From contig NZ_JACJGB010000007.1 of NCBI RefSeq assembly GCF_014164775.1, positions 1 through 64,000 on the forward strand: DNA of 64,000 bases. The letters run 5' to 3'. The notes beneath the pieces are model-generated. The model ran no database searches and was not told the origin of the DNA. It was given only the letters and a program-made list of their open reading frames with translations. How positions within the stretch are numbered: the stretch's first letter is position 1; each line of letters opens with the position of its first letter. The stretch is from Tessaracoccus sp. MC1679 (GTDB lineage: Bacteria; Actinomycetota; Actinomycetes; Propionibacteriales; Propionibacteriaceae). The position numbers and the translations under genes were made by a program. Shown here in pieces: positions 16,154-24,548 of this stretch.

Positions 16154-17569
16154 CTAGGCGGGAGGGCGTGGCCGCCGCCAGCGCACCTCAACATGCCGCT
16201 CGCGCGCCAGCTTCTCGATCAGGTAGCTGACCTCCTGGTTGGCGTACCGGTCGTGGGAGTCGCGGACGTCCGAGCGGCCGCCAAACAGCGCGTCTGCCTC
16301 GTCGAACAGCAGCACCTGGCCGGCGCGCTCCGCCGCGTCGAACACCTCGGCCAGATTCTTCTCCGTCTCGCCGATGTAGCGCGAGACCACGCGCGACAGG
16401 TCGACGGTACGCACAGTCTGCGCGTCGATGCGCCTGCGTCCCACGAGACCGAACGGCTGGGTATCGCCGTCCGCGGGCTCTCCTGGCGCCTGGGTCTGCA
16501 GCGTGAGGCGGTGGACGTCGAACTCGGCGGGCCTCACCGTCGCGATGAACACCTCGAGGATCAGCCGTCCCGCCTCCACATCCGCCTGGGTCATGGTCTG
16601 GCCCAGTCCGCACCGTGCCCCGTAGGCATGCTCCGGCTTGGTGCCCTGCAGCGCGCCCTGGCGCCAGAGGTCGAAGAGGAAGTTCTCCACCGTCGTCCGC
16701 ACCTGCACCCAGAGGGGCACGTCGTTGGGCTCGAACACCACGAAACCCAACCCCGCGGCGATGGAGGCAAGGACGTGGTCGGTGAGCCGGCGGACCGACA
16801 GGTACCGCTTGGGTGGCTCGATGCTCTGGGCGCCGGCAAGGGTGCGCGCCCCCCACACCAGGCGGCCCCGGCCGGGGAACTCACGGAGGGCATTGACGCC
16901 CTCCTGGGTCAGCAGCTCGCCCGCCTCCTCGCCGAGCGCCTCGGTGAACCCATCGATGCCGTGCAGCGCGATGTTGGCGGGGGCCTTCCACACCCCGCGC
17001 TCGGCGTCGGATCGGGAGATCGCGCCCGCGACGGCTCCCGAGGGCGGGACCTGCACCCCGCCGACGACGAGCCATGGGTGATAGGCGGCTGCTCGCTCAC
17101 GGTATGGTCCCGTCTGCTGCACCGTCGCCCTGGCAACGGCGTCGAAAGGGCCTGCGGGGAGGTCGAGCAGCAGCACGGAGCGGTGGGCCGCGCAGAAGGT
17201 GAGCGCGGCGGTCACGTGCTGGTGATGGGCGGCCGTGAGCCCGGGGATCGCGAGGACGGTCACGCCGGAATCTTCGAGGGCGTTGAGGCCCGAGGCGCCG
17301 TCGACGGGCACGAGTTGCTCCGGGGCGGGCCCTGCCGCCCGGACGACGATCGCGCTGGTGCCCCCGTTGGCGAAGAACAGGTCGACGGCGTGGCCCAGTG
17401 GCTGGTCCGCGCCGAGACTGGGGCCGAAGATCGAGTGATACTCGCCCGGGCTGGTGACCGTGACCGGCGTGTCCACCGGCCCCTGGCTGCAGGCGCCGAC
17501 GAACCCCGTCACCGAGGTGGGCAGCGGCTGGATGGCTGTGCCGGCGGGGATTTCCTCGATGTAGGGCAT
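16154..17569 (-). CDS. Contractile-tail sheath protein fused to a fragment of eCIS-type AAA+ ATPase
   Basis: 471 residues. Residues 1-360 look like a complete tail sheath of a phage or extracellular contractile injection system. They start PYIEEIPAGTAIQPLPTSVTGFVG, contain a variable middle ending RGVWKAPANIALHGIDGF, then VNALREFPGRGRLVWGARTL and YLSVRRLTDHVLASIAAGL, and close with VRPAEFDVHRLTLQTQ, a normal sheath C-terminus. After a linker of about 25 residues, positions 388-455 read as the centre of the AAA+ ATPase of such systems: VDLSRVVSRYIGETEKNL, then Walker B QVLLFDEADALFG at 418-430, then SHDRYANQEVSYLIEKL. Walker A and the C-terminal lid are missing, so the ATPase part cannot work alone. 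No tube, baseplate or spike gene is in the window. Most likely this is the scar of a large deletion that joined two genes of a former cluster. Confidence 0.8.
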   Translation of the reverse strand: MPYIEEIPAGTAIQPLPTSVTGFVGACSQGPVDTPVTVTSPGEYHSIFGPSLGADQPLGHAVDLFFANGGTSAIVVRAAGPAPEQLVPVDGASGLNALEDSGVTVLAIPGLTAAHHQHVTAALTFCAAHRSVLLLDLPAGPFDAVARATVQQTGPYRERAAAYHPWLVVGGVQVPPSGAVAGAISRSDAERGVWKAPANIALHGIDGFTEALGEEAGELLTQEGVNALREFPGRGRLVWGARTLAGAQSIEPPKRYLSVRRLTDHVLASIAAGLGFVVFEPNDVPLWVQVRTTVENFLFDLWRQGALQGTKPEHAYGARCGLGQTMTQADVEAGRLILEVFIATVRPAEFDVHRLTLQTQAPGEPADGDTQPFGLVGRRRIDAQTVRTVDLSRVVSRYIGETEKNLAEVFDAAERAGQVLLFDEADALFGGRSDVRDSHDRYANQEVSYLIEKLARERHVEVRWRRPRPPA

Positions 17570-17895
17570 CTGTCCACTGTGGCTGACGGATCAGCGCCTG
17601 GCAAGACCATCCGACCGCTCACTGAGGGCCTGCCCCTCTCGCCGGATTGCTTCGCCACTCGCCAATAGGTCCACCGCCCCGCGCGACCGCGTCCAGCATG
17701 GTGCCGTGACGAGACGCCCGTGCGGCTCACGTTCCTCCAGGACTGGCTCCGAGTCCCCTGAGGGCTTGACATACGTTCTGGAGGAACAACAGCCGCGCAG
17801 CCGTCACGCGACCAACGCCGCGAACCCATCCATCGGCGCAACTGCCACGACAAGGGCGATGTGTGGATCACCGCGACAGTGGGTACGTCACAGAC
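17570..17895. other. Intergenic region with an inverted repeat, 326 bp
   Basis: No gene is supported. GTTCCTCCAG near 17729 and CTGGAGGAAC near 17777 form a 10-bp perfect inverted repeat about 38 bases apart, with a TTGACA hexamer at 17766 between them. It could include a promoter for the plus-strand DUF6328-like gene, but I see no convincing -10 element. It lies between divergent genes, so promoters for both are expected here. Confidence 0.4.
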
Positions 17896-18420
17896 ATGAG
17901 TGACCACGACGACACCCCTCGCGCCGTCCCGTCGCGCTACGCCGACGGCGCGGATCCGGTCGAACGCGACGAGACGCCCGGGGAACGCCTCGACAGGCAG
18001 TGGAACGAACTACTCCAGGAGCTGAGGGTCACCCAGACGGGCCTCCAACTCCTCTCGGGCTTCCTGTTGACGCTGCCGTTCCAGAACCGTTTCGCCGACC
18101 TGTCCCCGACCCTGCTGACGGTGTTCCTGGTAGCCGTCTCGACGGCGACACTGGCGACCGCGCTCGTCGTCGGACCGGTGGTGCTGCACCGGCACCTGTT
18201 CCAGGAGCATCGCAAGGACACCATCGTCGCCGCCGGACACGTCATGGCGAAGATCGGCCTCGGGCTGCTCGCGGCGACCATCGTGGCGGTGTCGTGGCTG
18301 ACGTTCGGCTTCGTCCTCGGCCCCGAGTGGGGCCTGGTGGGCGCGGGTGCCGCCGTCGTGGTGTTCCTCGGCCTGTGGATCATCCTCCCATTCAGCCTGA
18401 GGTCTCGCCGGGACGCATGA
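17896..18420 (+). CDS. DUF6328-like four-helix membrane protein
   Basis: 174 residues from ATG 17896. A charged N-terminus containing ERDETPGERLDRQWNELLQELRV is followed by four hydrophobic segments: LLSGFLLTLPFQNRF, LLTVFLVAVSTATLATALVVGP, VMAKIGLGLLAATIVAVSWLT and GLVGAGAAVVVFLGLWIILPF. This order (acidic ERLDRQWNELLQELRVTQTG then four helices) is typical of the DUF6328 family found in actinobacteria. There is no known function. A start 11 codons upstream is possible but lacks a better ribosome site. Confidence 0.75.
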   Translation: MSDHDDTPRAVPSRYADGADPVERDETPGERLDRQWNELLQELRVTQTGLQLLSGFLLTLPFQNRFADLSPTLLTVFLVAVSTATLATALVVGPVVLHRHLFQEHRKDTIVAAGHVMAKIGLGLLAATIVAVSWLTFGFVLGPEWGLVGAGAAVVVFLGLWIILPFSLRSRRDA

Positions 18421-18438
18421 CGGCAGTCCGCTGAGGGC

Positions 18439-20166
18439 TCACCCCCCGGGGGAGGGCGACGGCGACGCGGAGCCGATGCTTCCCCTCGCGAGTGCCACTG
18501 CGCCGGGGCCTTGGGCCACGCGGGTGAGGGCGGCGATCTGCGAGGCCGAGAGCCCGGCGGAAGTCAAGGTTGCGGCGGTGGGCAGGCCGGCCACGGCGTC
18601 GAGGTCGAGGGTCCCGGTGGCGACGGCGTCCACCGTGACGCCGGCCGCGGTGACGTCGGTCCCAGCCACCCAGGCTGAGGTGTCGCGGTCGATGCGCCCG
18701 GCGGCCGCGACGGCGGCACCGGCCAGCGATGCGTTGTTGCGGGCGAGCACTGCGAGCTCACCCAGGGTCTGCACCGAGCCGCCGTTGATGCCGGCGCGGG
18801 CCGAGCTGGAGGCGGCCATGAGGGCAGCGTCCACCTCTCCGCCGGATCCATCAGTGGTGGCCGACAGCACCCGGGCATCGGAGGAGACCGACAGCGTGAC
18901 GGCGCCGTCGGCGAGGAGGCGCGAGTCCCTGACGAGAACCGCGGCCGACGACGACGCCACCAAGGCACCGAGAGCCCTGGCGTGTGCCTCGAGCATGATG
19001 GCGCCGCCGGCGAGCGTCGCGTCCGTGACCAGGACGGAGGCAGTGGCGCCGGATTCGCGTTCGTCGGATGCGCTCAGGGTGATCATCCCGGAGCCGGTGT
19101 TCAGGACGGTACCCGGGGTCACGGTGATCTGCCGGGCGGGGATGGTCAGCGCCGCACCGGAGTCGGTCAGGCGAATCTCGCCCGTGATCAGGACTGTGCC
19201 GCCGGCGGCGTTGACGACGATGGTGACGAGCCCGGCGGTCGGGACCGCGTGCACGACGCCGTCCTCGGCGATGAAGACCAGGTGGCCGGTCTCGGCGTCG
19301 ACGCCCAGCGTTCCGCCGGTGCCGTCGAAGGTGGCTGTGTTGCCGTCGACCGCCCAGGATGCTGCGGGATCAGGGGCGGCGAGGAAGGCGGGCGGATCGT
19401 CGGAGGCCGGAGCATCGGAGCTCAGGCCCAGGGGCTCGCCGGACTCAGCGCCGTCGGCCGCCGTGTCGGCGCCAGGTTCGACGGCGAGATCGCTCGACGG
19501 GTCCGCGGCGGGCATGAGGGGGTCGGCCGGGTCTGCCGAAGCTGGGTCCGCCGAAGCCGGGTCGGCCGCGACCGGATCGACTCCGGGATCGGAGGTCTCC
19601 GCGGCGCCCTCCACGGGCTCACCCTCGGCGGCCGGCTGCTCAGCGGTCGTGGCCTCGGGGCCGGTGGCGAGAGCCTCGGCTGCCGGGTCGGCAGGGGCCT
19701 CCGGTGCAGCCTCGGCCGCCGGCGCCGGCTCGGGTGCCGGTTCGGGTGCGGGTGCGGGTGCAGGCTCGGGGGCGGGGTCAGGTGCAGGCTCAGGTTCGGG
19801 GGCGGGCTCCGGCGCTGGGGCGGGCTCCGGCTCAGGCAGGAACGACGAGCTCACGCCGTGGCTTTCGCCCGGCTCAAGCGTGTCGTCCATCAGAGCGGAG
19901 CTGTGACCCAGCCCGATCGCGTGGCCCACCTCGTGGCGGACCACTGTGATCAGGCTCATCCGCGACCATCCCCAGCCCGCGGCGTCGCCGTCGATGGTGA
20001 TCGAGCTGCCGGACGCAGATCCCAGCCCCGTCCCGGACAGGTCGCCCACCGACGCAGAGACGCCGGAGGTGTCCGCGCCTGCGGACTCCCACTCCGACTT
20101 GGCCTGCGACAGGGCCGCCGCAAGGTCTCCCGAGCTCAGGGAATCGGTGACCGGATCGTCGTCCAC
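18439..20166 (-). pseudogene. Truncated secreted metallopeptidase-like/adhesin fragment
   Basis: 575 residues with no signal peptide. Residues 1-100 correspond to the matrixin-like segment found inside giant bacterial surface proteins: SITIDGDAAGWGW, then HEVGHAIGLGHS at 78-89, a complete HExxHxxGxxH zinc site, then LMDDTLEPGE. Residues 108-150 are a Pro-Glu-Ala repeat (PEPAPAPEPAPEPEPAPDPA), then a long Ala/Asp/Ser-rich low-complexity region. From 270 onward there are Ser/Thr/Gly/Val-rich strands like a filamentous adhesin. The only start is GTG 20166 with no clear ribosome site, and the frame is open back to about 20240. The usual long N-terminal export and repeat region is absent. It is probably a 5'-deleted remnant, though expression of the zinc domain is not excluded. 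Confidence 0.6.
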
Positions 20167-20351
20167 GGCTAAAAGAGCGGCTACTTGTTGCCTGGCGCCA
20201 CATATCCGACGCGGCTCAGGTACTACACTTCGTCGTAGTTATGCCCATTTTGGCGTCTCCCGCGGCGCCCGCCCCCCGGGCACGGCATCGGCTTCTCGGC
20301 AACCTCGTCTACAGTTGCTCCACCCACCCGCCCGTTCCTGGAGGAGCTCGC

Positions 20352-21086
20352 ATGCCTGATGCCGTCACGCGCCTGCGCGTGGCCCTCGTCGGCGGCGGTC
20401 GGCTCGGGACCGCGCTGACCACCTCGCTCCGGGAATCCGGATGGGACGTCCAGGGGCCGCTCGGGCGCGGCGCCGACCCCCGCACAGCCGGCATCGTGCT
20501 GCTGTGCGTCCCCGACGGCCAGATCGCCGACGCGGCCGCCGGCCTGACGCCTCGGGCGGACCTCCTTGTCGGGCACTGCTCCGGGGCCACGCCGCTCGAC
20601 GTCCTCGGCCCCCACGAAGCCCTCGGCCTGCACCCGCTGATGGCCGTCCCGGCCTCCGGCGCCACCGTGTTCGCCGGCGCGACGGCGGCCGTCGCGGGGA
20701 CCACCACGCGGGCACTCGAAGCCGCCACTGCGCTGGCCACGTCGCTCGGCATGACTCCTGTGGAGATCGCCGACGACGCGCGCCCCGCCTACCACGCCGC
20801 AGCCTCGGTGGCCTCCAACTTCCTCCTCACCCTCGAGGACCTGGCCGAGCGACTCGCGGCCTCGGCCGGGGTGCCACGCGAACGGCTGGTACCGATGGTC
20901 CGCGCCACCGTCGAGAACTGGGCCCGGGAGGGAGCGGCCCCGGTGCTGACCGGGCCGGTGGCACGCGGCGACCACGCCACCGTCGCCCGTCAGCGCGCCG
21001 CCGTCGAGCAGCTGAGCCCGGCGGATCTGGACCTGTTCGACGCCATGGTCGCGGCCACCTCACGGCTCGCTGAAAGGGGACGCTGA
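20352..21086 (+). CDS. PanG-like ketopantoate reductase candidate (Rossmann plus DUF2520)
   Basis: 244 residues; ATG 20352 is preceded by GGAGGAG. The N-terminal Rossmann fold has VALVGGGRLGTALTTSL at about residues 9-25, the dinucleotide-binding GxGxxG. The C-terminal helical half (AYHAAASVASNFLLTLEDLAERL, then EGAAPVLTGPVARGD) is the DUF2520 domain. It is the first gene of the pan cluster and overlaps panC by one base (TGATG). From memory, alternative ketopantoate reductases (PanG) have this architecture; the window has no classical panE. By position it most likely reduces ketopantoate to pantoate with NAD(P)H. The link between domain and reaction is inference here. Confidence 0.7.
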   Translation: MPDAVTRLRVALVGGGRLGTALTTSLRESGWDVQGPLGRGADPRTAGIVLLCVPDGQIADAAAGLTPRADLLVGHCSGATPLDVLGPHEALGLHPLMAVPASGATVFAGATAAVAGTTTRALEAATALATSLGMTPVEIADDARPAYHAAASVASNFLLTLEDLAERLAASAGVPRERLVPMVRATVENWAREGAAPVLTGPVARGDHATVARQRAAVEQLSPADLDLFDAMVAATSRLAERGR

Positions 21087-21940
21087 TGAGGATTGTGCGG
21101 ACTGTCGCGGGGCTGCGCGAGGCCCTCGCCGACGCCGGGCGCGTGGGGTTCGTGCCCACCATGGGCGCGCTGCACGAGGGGCACCTGACGCTGATCTCCG
21201 CCGCCCGCGACGACTGCGACACGGTGGTCACCTCCGTCTTCGTCAACCCCACCCAGTTCAACGACCAGATCGATCTGGCCGCCTACCCGCGCGACGAGGC
21301 CCGCGACGCCCACCTCGCCGACAGCGCCGGCACGGACCTGCTGTTCGTCCCCGCCGTCGAGGAGATGTACCCGCAGGGCTACGCCACCACCGTGAGCGTG
21401 CGCGGGGTGAGCGAGCCGCTTGAGGGCGCCCACCGCGGCGCCGCGCACTTCGACGGCGTGGCCACCGTGGTGGCGAAGCTGCTCATCGCCGTCGCGCCGG
21501 ACGTGGCCTACTTCGGGCAGAAGGACGCGCAGCAGGTGGCCGTGGTCCGGCGCCTCGTGACGGACCTCGGGCTGCCGGTCGAGATCGCCGTCTGCGCCAC
21601 GGTGCGCGAACCAGACGGCCTGGCGATGTCCAGCCGCAACCTCCGGCTCGGCCCCGACGACAGGCCGCGGGCGCTGGCGCTGAAGGCCGGGCTCGAGGCA
21701 GCTTCCGCGGCAGTGGCAGGCGGCGCCGACCCGCGCGCAGCCGAGCGCGACGGGGCGGAGGCCATGCTCAGCCGGGGCGTCGAGCCGGAGTACCTCGCCG
21801 TCGTGGACCCGGACACCTTCTCCCCCGCCCAGGACCTCACCCGTCCCACCCTCGCCGTCGTCGCCGCCCGCGTGGGCGCCGTCCGGCTCATCGACAACCA
21901 ACCCATCCCGCCCGTGACCCCCAGCCAGGAGGCCCGCTGA
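21086..21940 (+). CDS. panC: Pantoate--beta-alanine ligase
   Basis: 284 residues. The reaction joins pantoate and beta-alanine with ATP to make pantothenate, the last step before CoA synthesis. The adenylate-forming nucleotidyltransferase signature is [14 protein letters not shown] at residues 24-37. Pantoate and ATP contacts are seen in [23 protein letters not shown] and [12 protein letters not shown], and the second motif MSSRN (the KMSKS equivalent) follows in [13 protein letters not shown]. Length is normal. It overlaps both its neighbours by a single base, so the four pan genes form one translationally coupled operon. Confidence 0.97.
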   Translation: MRIVRTVAGLREALADAGRVGFVPTMGALHEGHLTLISAARDDCDTVVTSVFVNPTQFNDQIDLAAYPRDEARDAHLADSAGTDLLFVPAVEEMYPQGYATTVSVRGVSEPLEGAHRGAAHFDGVATVVAKLLIAVAPDVAYFGQKDAQQVAVVRRLVTDLGLPVEIAVCATVREPDGLAMSSRNLRLGPDDRPRALALKAGLEAASAAVAGGADPRAAERDGAEAMLSRGVEPEYLAVVDPDTFSPAQDLTRPTLAVVAARVGAVRLIDNQPIPPVTPSQEAR

Positions 21941-22329
21941 TGCACCGCACCATGTTGAAGTCCAAGATCCACCGCGCCACCGTGACCGACGCGGACCTGC
22001 ACTACGTCGGCTCGATCACCGTGGACCCGGACCTCCTCGAGGCCGCCGACATCCTCGAGCACGAGCAGGTTGCGGTGGTGAATGTGGACAACGGCGCACG
22101 CTTCGAGACCTACACGATCGCGGGCGAGCGCGGCTCCGGCCAGATGAAGGTCAACGGCGCCGCCGCACGCCTCGTCCACCGCGGCGACACCATCATCGTC
22201 ATCTCCTACGCCCAGTACGACCGCGCCGAGCTGGCCACCTACGAGCCCGTCGTCGTGCACGTCGAGGCGGGGAGCAACGCCATCATCGACATCGACGCCG
22301 AGGTCGCCACCCTGCTCACCGGACGCTGA
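21940..22329 (+). CDS. panD: Aspartate 1-decarboxylase
   Basis: 129 residues. Makes beta-alanine from L-aspartate. The precursor is cleaved between Gly24 and Ser25 in [13 protein letters not shown], the serine becoming the pyruvoyl cofactor. Other family marks are HRATVT (about 11-16), [14 protein letters not shown] and [20 protein letters not shown]. Length and motifs are normal for the actinobacterial enzyme, which has a slightly longer C-terminal tail. It starts one base inside panC and ends ten bases before panB. Confidence 0.97.
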   Translation: MHRTMLKSKIHRATVTDADLHYVGSITVDPDLLEAADILEHEQVAVVNVDNGARFETYTIAGERGSGQMKVNGAAARLVHRGDTIIVISYAQYDRAELATYEPVVVHVEAGSNAIIDIDAEVATLLTGR

Positions 22330-22338
22330 GGCGCCGCC

Positions 22339-23238
22339 GTGTCAGCCCGGCCCCGCCACGGAGGCGCCCCCGCCGCCGGATCCCGCGTCACGACGTCGGA
22401 CCTGGCGGACATGAAGCGCGCCGGCGAGGCGATCGTCATGGTCACGGCCTACGACTACCCGGGCGCGCTCGCGGCGGAGGAGGCCGGCGTCGACGTGGTC
22501 CTGGTGGGTGACTCGGCAGCCATGACGGTGCTCGGCTACCCCAGCACCACCGAGGTGACCGTCGACGAGATGCTGATGCTGACCGCGGCCGTGCGGCGCG
22601 GCCTGGGCGCGCCCATGCTGGTGGGAGATCTGCCCTACGGCTCGTACGAGCACAGCGACGAGCAAGCCGTGGCGACGGCGCGCCGCTTCGTCGACGAGGC
22701 TGGCTGCGACGCGGTGAAGCTGGAGGGCGGCGGGGAGGCGTCGGTGTCGCGGGTCCGCGCGATTGTCGCGGCGGGGATTCCGGTCATGGGTCACGTCGGG
22801 TTGACCCCCCAGACCGCGGCGGAGCTGGGCGGATTCAAGGCCCAGGGCCGGACCGCGGACGGTGCTCGACGGGTGGCCGCGGAGGCCCTCGCACTGCAGG
22901 ACGCGGGCTGCTTCTCGATCGTGTTCGAGGCCATCCCGGCCGCGGTGGCGGAGGCGATCATGCCGTCGATGGATGCCGTGGTGATCGGGATCGGCGCGGG
23001 CCCCTCCACGGACGGGCAGGTGATGGTGTTCCACGACCTCCTCGGCATGTCCTCGGGCGGGTCGGCGCGGTTCGTCAAGCGCTACGCGGACCTGCACGGC
23101 CGGGTGGTCGACGGCATCCGCGGGTTCGCCGCGGAGGTCCGCGACGGCTCCTACCCGGCGCCCGAGCACTGTTACGGCATCAACGCCGAGGAGTTGGCCA
23201 CCTTCCGCGGGAGGCCCGCCGCCCACTCCGCCGGCTGA
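22339..23238 (+). CDS. panB: 3-methyl-2-oxobutanoate hydroxymethyltransferase
   Basis: 299 residues. It transfers a hydroxymethyl group from methylene-tetrahydrofolate to ketoisovalerate, giving ketopantoate. Motifs: MVTAYDYPGALAAEEAGVDVVLVGDSAAM (the Asp/Asp metal-site region), PMLVGDLPYGSYE, AVKLEGGGE, GHVGLTPQ and IVFEAIPA, then VIGIGAGPSTDGQVMVFHDLLG. The GTG start at 22339 lies ten bases after panD. The last residues (HSAG) and the TGA stop are formed by the beginning of a family 1 repeat fragment. With panC, panD and the PanG-like gene, the pathway to pantothenate is complete in one operon. Confidence 0.97.
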   Translation: MSARPRHGGAPAAGSRVTTSDLADMKRAGEAIVMVTAYDYPGALAAEEAGVDVVLVGDSAAMTVLGYPSTTEVTVDEMLMLTAAVRRGLGAPMLVGDLPYGSYEHSDEQAVATARRFVDEAGCDAVKLEGGGEASVSRVRAIVAAGIPVMGHVGLTPQTAAELGGFKAQGRTADGARRVAAEALALQDAGCFSIVFEAIPAAVAEAIMPSMDAVVIGIGAGPSTDGQVMVFHDLLGMSSGGSARFVKRYADLHGRVVDGIRGFAAEVRDGSYPAPEHCYGINAEELATFRGRPAAHSAG

Positions 23239-23298
23239 GGTGCCGCGCAGCAGCCCGGACCCCAACCGCCGGCTGAGGTGCCGCGCAGCAGCCCGGAC
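23229..23298. repeat. Two tandem partial family 1 units after panB
   Basis: GCCGGCTGAGGTGCCGCGCAG plus spacer CAGCCCGGACCCCAACC appears twice at about 23229 and 23267, immediately before a full palindrome at 23305. The first unit contains the panB stop codon. They look like duplicated arm fragments rather than independent elements. Confidence 0.75.
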
Positions 23299-23304
23299 CA
23301 CCCA

Positions 23305-23400
23305 CCGCTGGCTGAGGTGCCGCGGAGCGGCCTCGAAGCCTATGAAACGTGGGCTGACAACCAATGTTTCTCAGGCTTCGAGGCCGCTCCGCGGCACCTC
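23305..23400. repeat. Long palindromic element, family 1, copy 4
   Basis: The most symmetrical copy. GAGGTGCCGCGGAGCGGCCTCGAAGCCT on the left is perfectly complementary to the segment ending in the CACCTC at 23395-23400 on the right, 28 bases in all, around a centre containing GTGGGCTGACAACC. Both arms are of the short type (CCGCGGAGCGG), unlike copies 1-3, 5 and 6, in which the left arm has the longer GCGAGGAGCGAAGCGACGAG. Confidence 0.9.
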
Positions 23401-23448
23401 GGTGTCACTTCTGGTGCCGTAGTCGACACCAGAAGAGACGGTCAGCGC

Positions 23449-24336
23449 TCAGAACGCCGCGATCTCCAGCTTCTTCATCCCCATCATCGTCTGGAAGGCG
23501 CCGGCACGCTCCATGAGTTCGGCCATGTTCGACGGCGTCACCTGCCAGCTGACCCCGAACCGGTCCGCGCACCACCCGCACGCCTCGGCCTCGGGCACCT
23601 CGCTGAGCGCGGCCCAGTAGCGGTCGATCTCGGCCTGGTCGTCGCAGCGGATCTCCAGGGAGACGCCGGGAGTGAACGTGAAGGCGTGGTCAACCTCCGA
23701 ATCCATCAGGGAGAACGACTGACCGAGTAGCCGCACGACGGCGAACTCGACCTGGCCCGGGGACGCCGCGTCCGGAACCTCCTGAGGCACGCGGACAGTC
23801 ACCTGCGAGTCCGGGAACACCGAGGTGTAGCGCTCCAGCGCCTCACCGCCCCTGCCCTTGGCCGCCCCCGCGAACAGGAGGCACGGCACGATGAAGGGCC
23901 TCGGCTCGGCGTCAGGATCCGACAGGACAAGCTGCCAGGACACACCGAACTTATCCTGGACCCACCCGAATCTGCGGCTGTAGGCGTACTCGCCCAGCGG
24001 CATCAGCACCTCGCCGCCGTCTGCGAACGCATCCCAGACACGGTCCAGCTTCTCGCGGGCGGCGTCGTCGCGCGTCGGGTCGAAGTACAAGAAGAAGGAC
24101 ACCGACGGGTTCGCCCTGAACTCCGGTCCGGCGTTGATCGCCCCGAACGCGTAGCCGCCCACCTCGAACTCGACGTAGAGCACGTCTCCGGCGAAGTCCT
24201 GCTGGAAGTCGGCCAGTCCCTCCGTCGGGTAGTGCTGAGTGACGGTTACCCGGGCGTCCGGTAGAACGGAACAGTAGAAGGCGGCGGCGCTCGCGGCGGA
24301 GTGGTCGAACCAGAGGTTCGGCACAATCTTCTGCAT
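23449..24336 (-). CDS. VOC family protein with two PhnB-like domains
   Basis: 295 residues; ATG 24336 has GGGAGA upstream. Two tandem 3-demethylubiquinone-methyltransferase-like (PhnB/DUF1338-style) glyoxalase-fold domains: the first with KIVPNLWFDHSAASAAAFYCSVLPDARVT and FGWVQDKFGVSWQLV, the second with IVPCLLFAGAAKGRGGEALERYTSVFPDSQV and CADRFGVSWQVTPSNM. The paired W-QDKFGVSWQ type motifs and the Glu/His metal-ligand pattern are typical. The family binds metals or small ligands and is not a true methyltransferase despite the common name. Function unknown; it stands alone after the repeat cluster. Confidence 0.8.
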   Translation of the reverse strand: MQKIVPNLWFDHSAASAAAFYCSVLPDARVTVTQHYPTEGLADFQQDFAGDVLYVEFEVGGYAFGAINAGPEFRANPSVSFFLYFDPTRDDAAREKLDRVWDAFADGGEVLMPLGEYAYSRRFGWVQDKFGVSWQLVLSDPDAEPRPFIVPCLLFAGAAKGRGGEALERYTSVFPDSQVTVRVPQEVPDAASPGQVEFAVVRLLGQSFSLMDSEVDHAFTFTPGVSLEIRCDDQAEIDRYWAALSEVPEAEACGWCADRFGVSWQVTPSNMAELMERAGAFQTMMGMKKLEIAAF

Positions 24337-24548
24337 CGCATCTCCCATTTCAAGAAGGAAGGCCGAAGTCCGAGCCCCGACGCCCGAGATCACTAGAGGC
24401 TCGCGATAATACGCCGACTGGTCGAGCAGATCCATAAGTGTTCGCCAAGAAACAAATGCGACGCCGCCAGGGGGCGCGGCTGTTCACAAGCCATTGACCC
24501 GATGACAGGCTCGTGTTGGCATGAGCGGACTCGAACCTAGGGGGAACC
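24337..24548. promoter_or_regulatory. Divergent promoter region, VOC / beta-helix genes
   Basis: 212 bases between divergent genes. No repeat, RNA gene or clear operator is visible. AGGGGG at about 24540 is the ribosome site of the beta-helix gene. Promoters for both directions must lie here but I cannot assign -10 or -35 boxes with confidence. Confidence 0.3.

Noticed and set aside
17766-17771. TTGACA as a -35 box in the 17570-17895 gap
   Set aside because: No -10 element is found at a suitable distance and the hexamer lies inside an inverted repeat.
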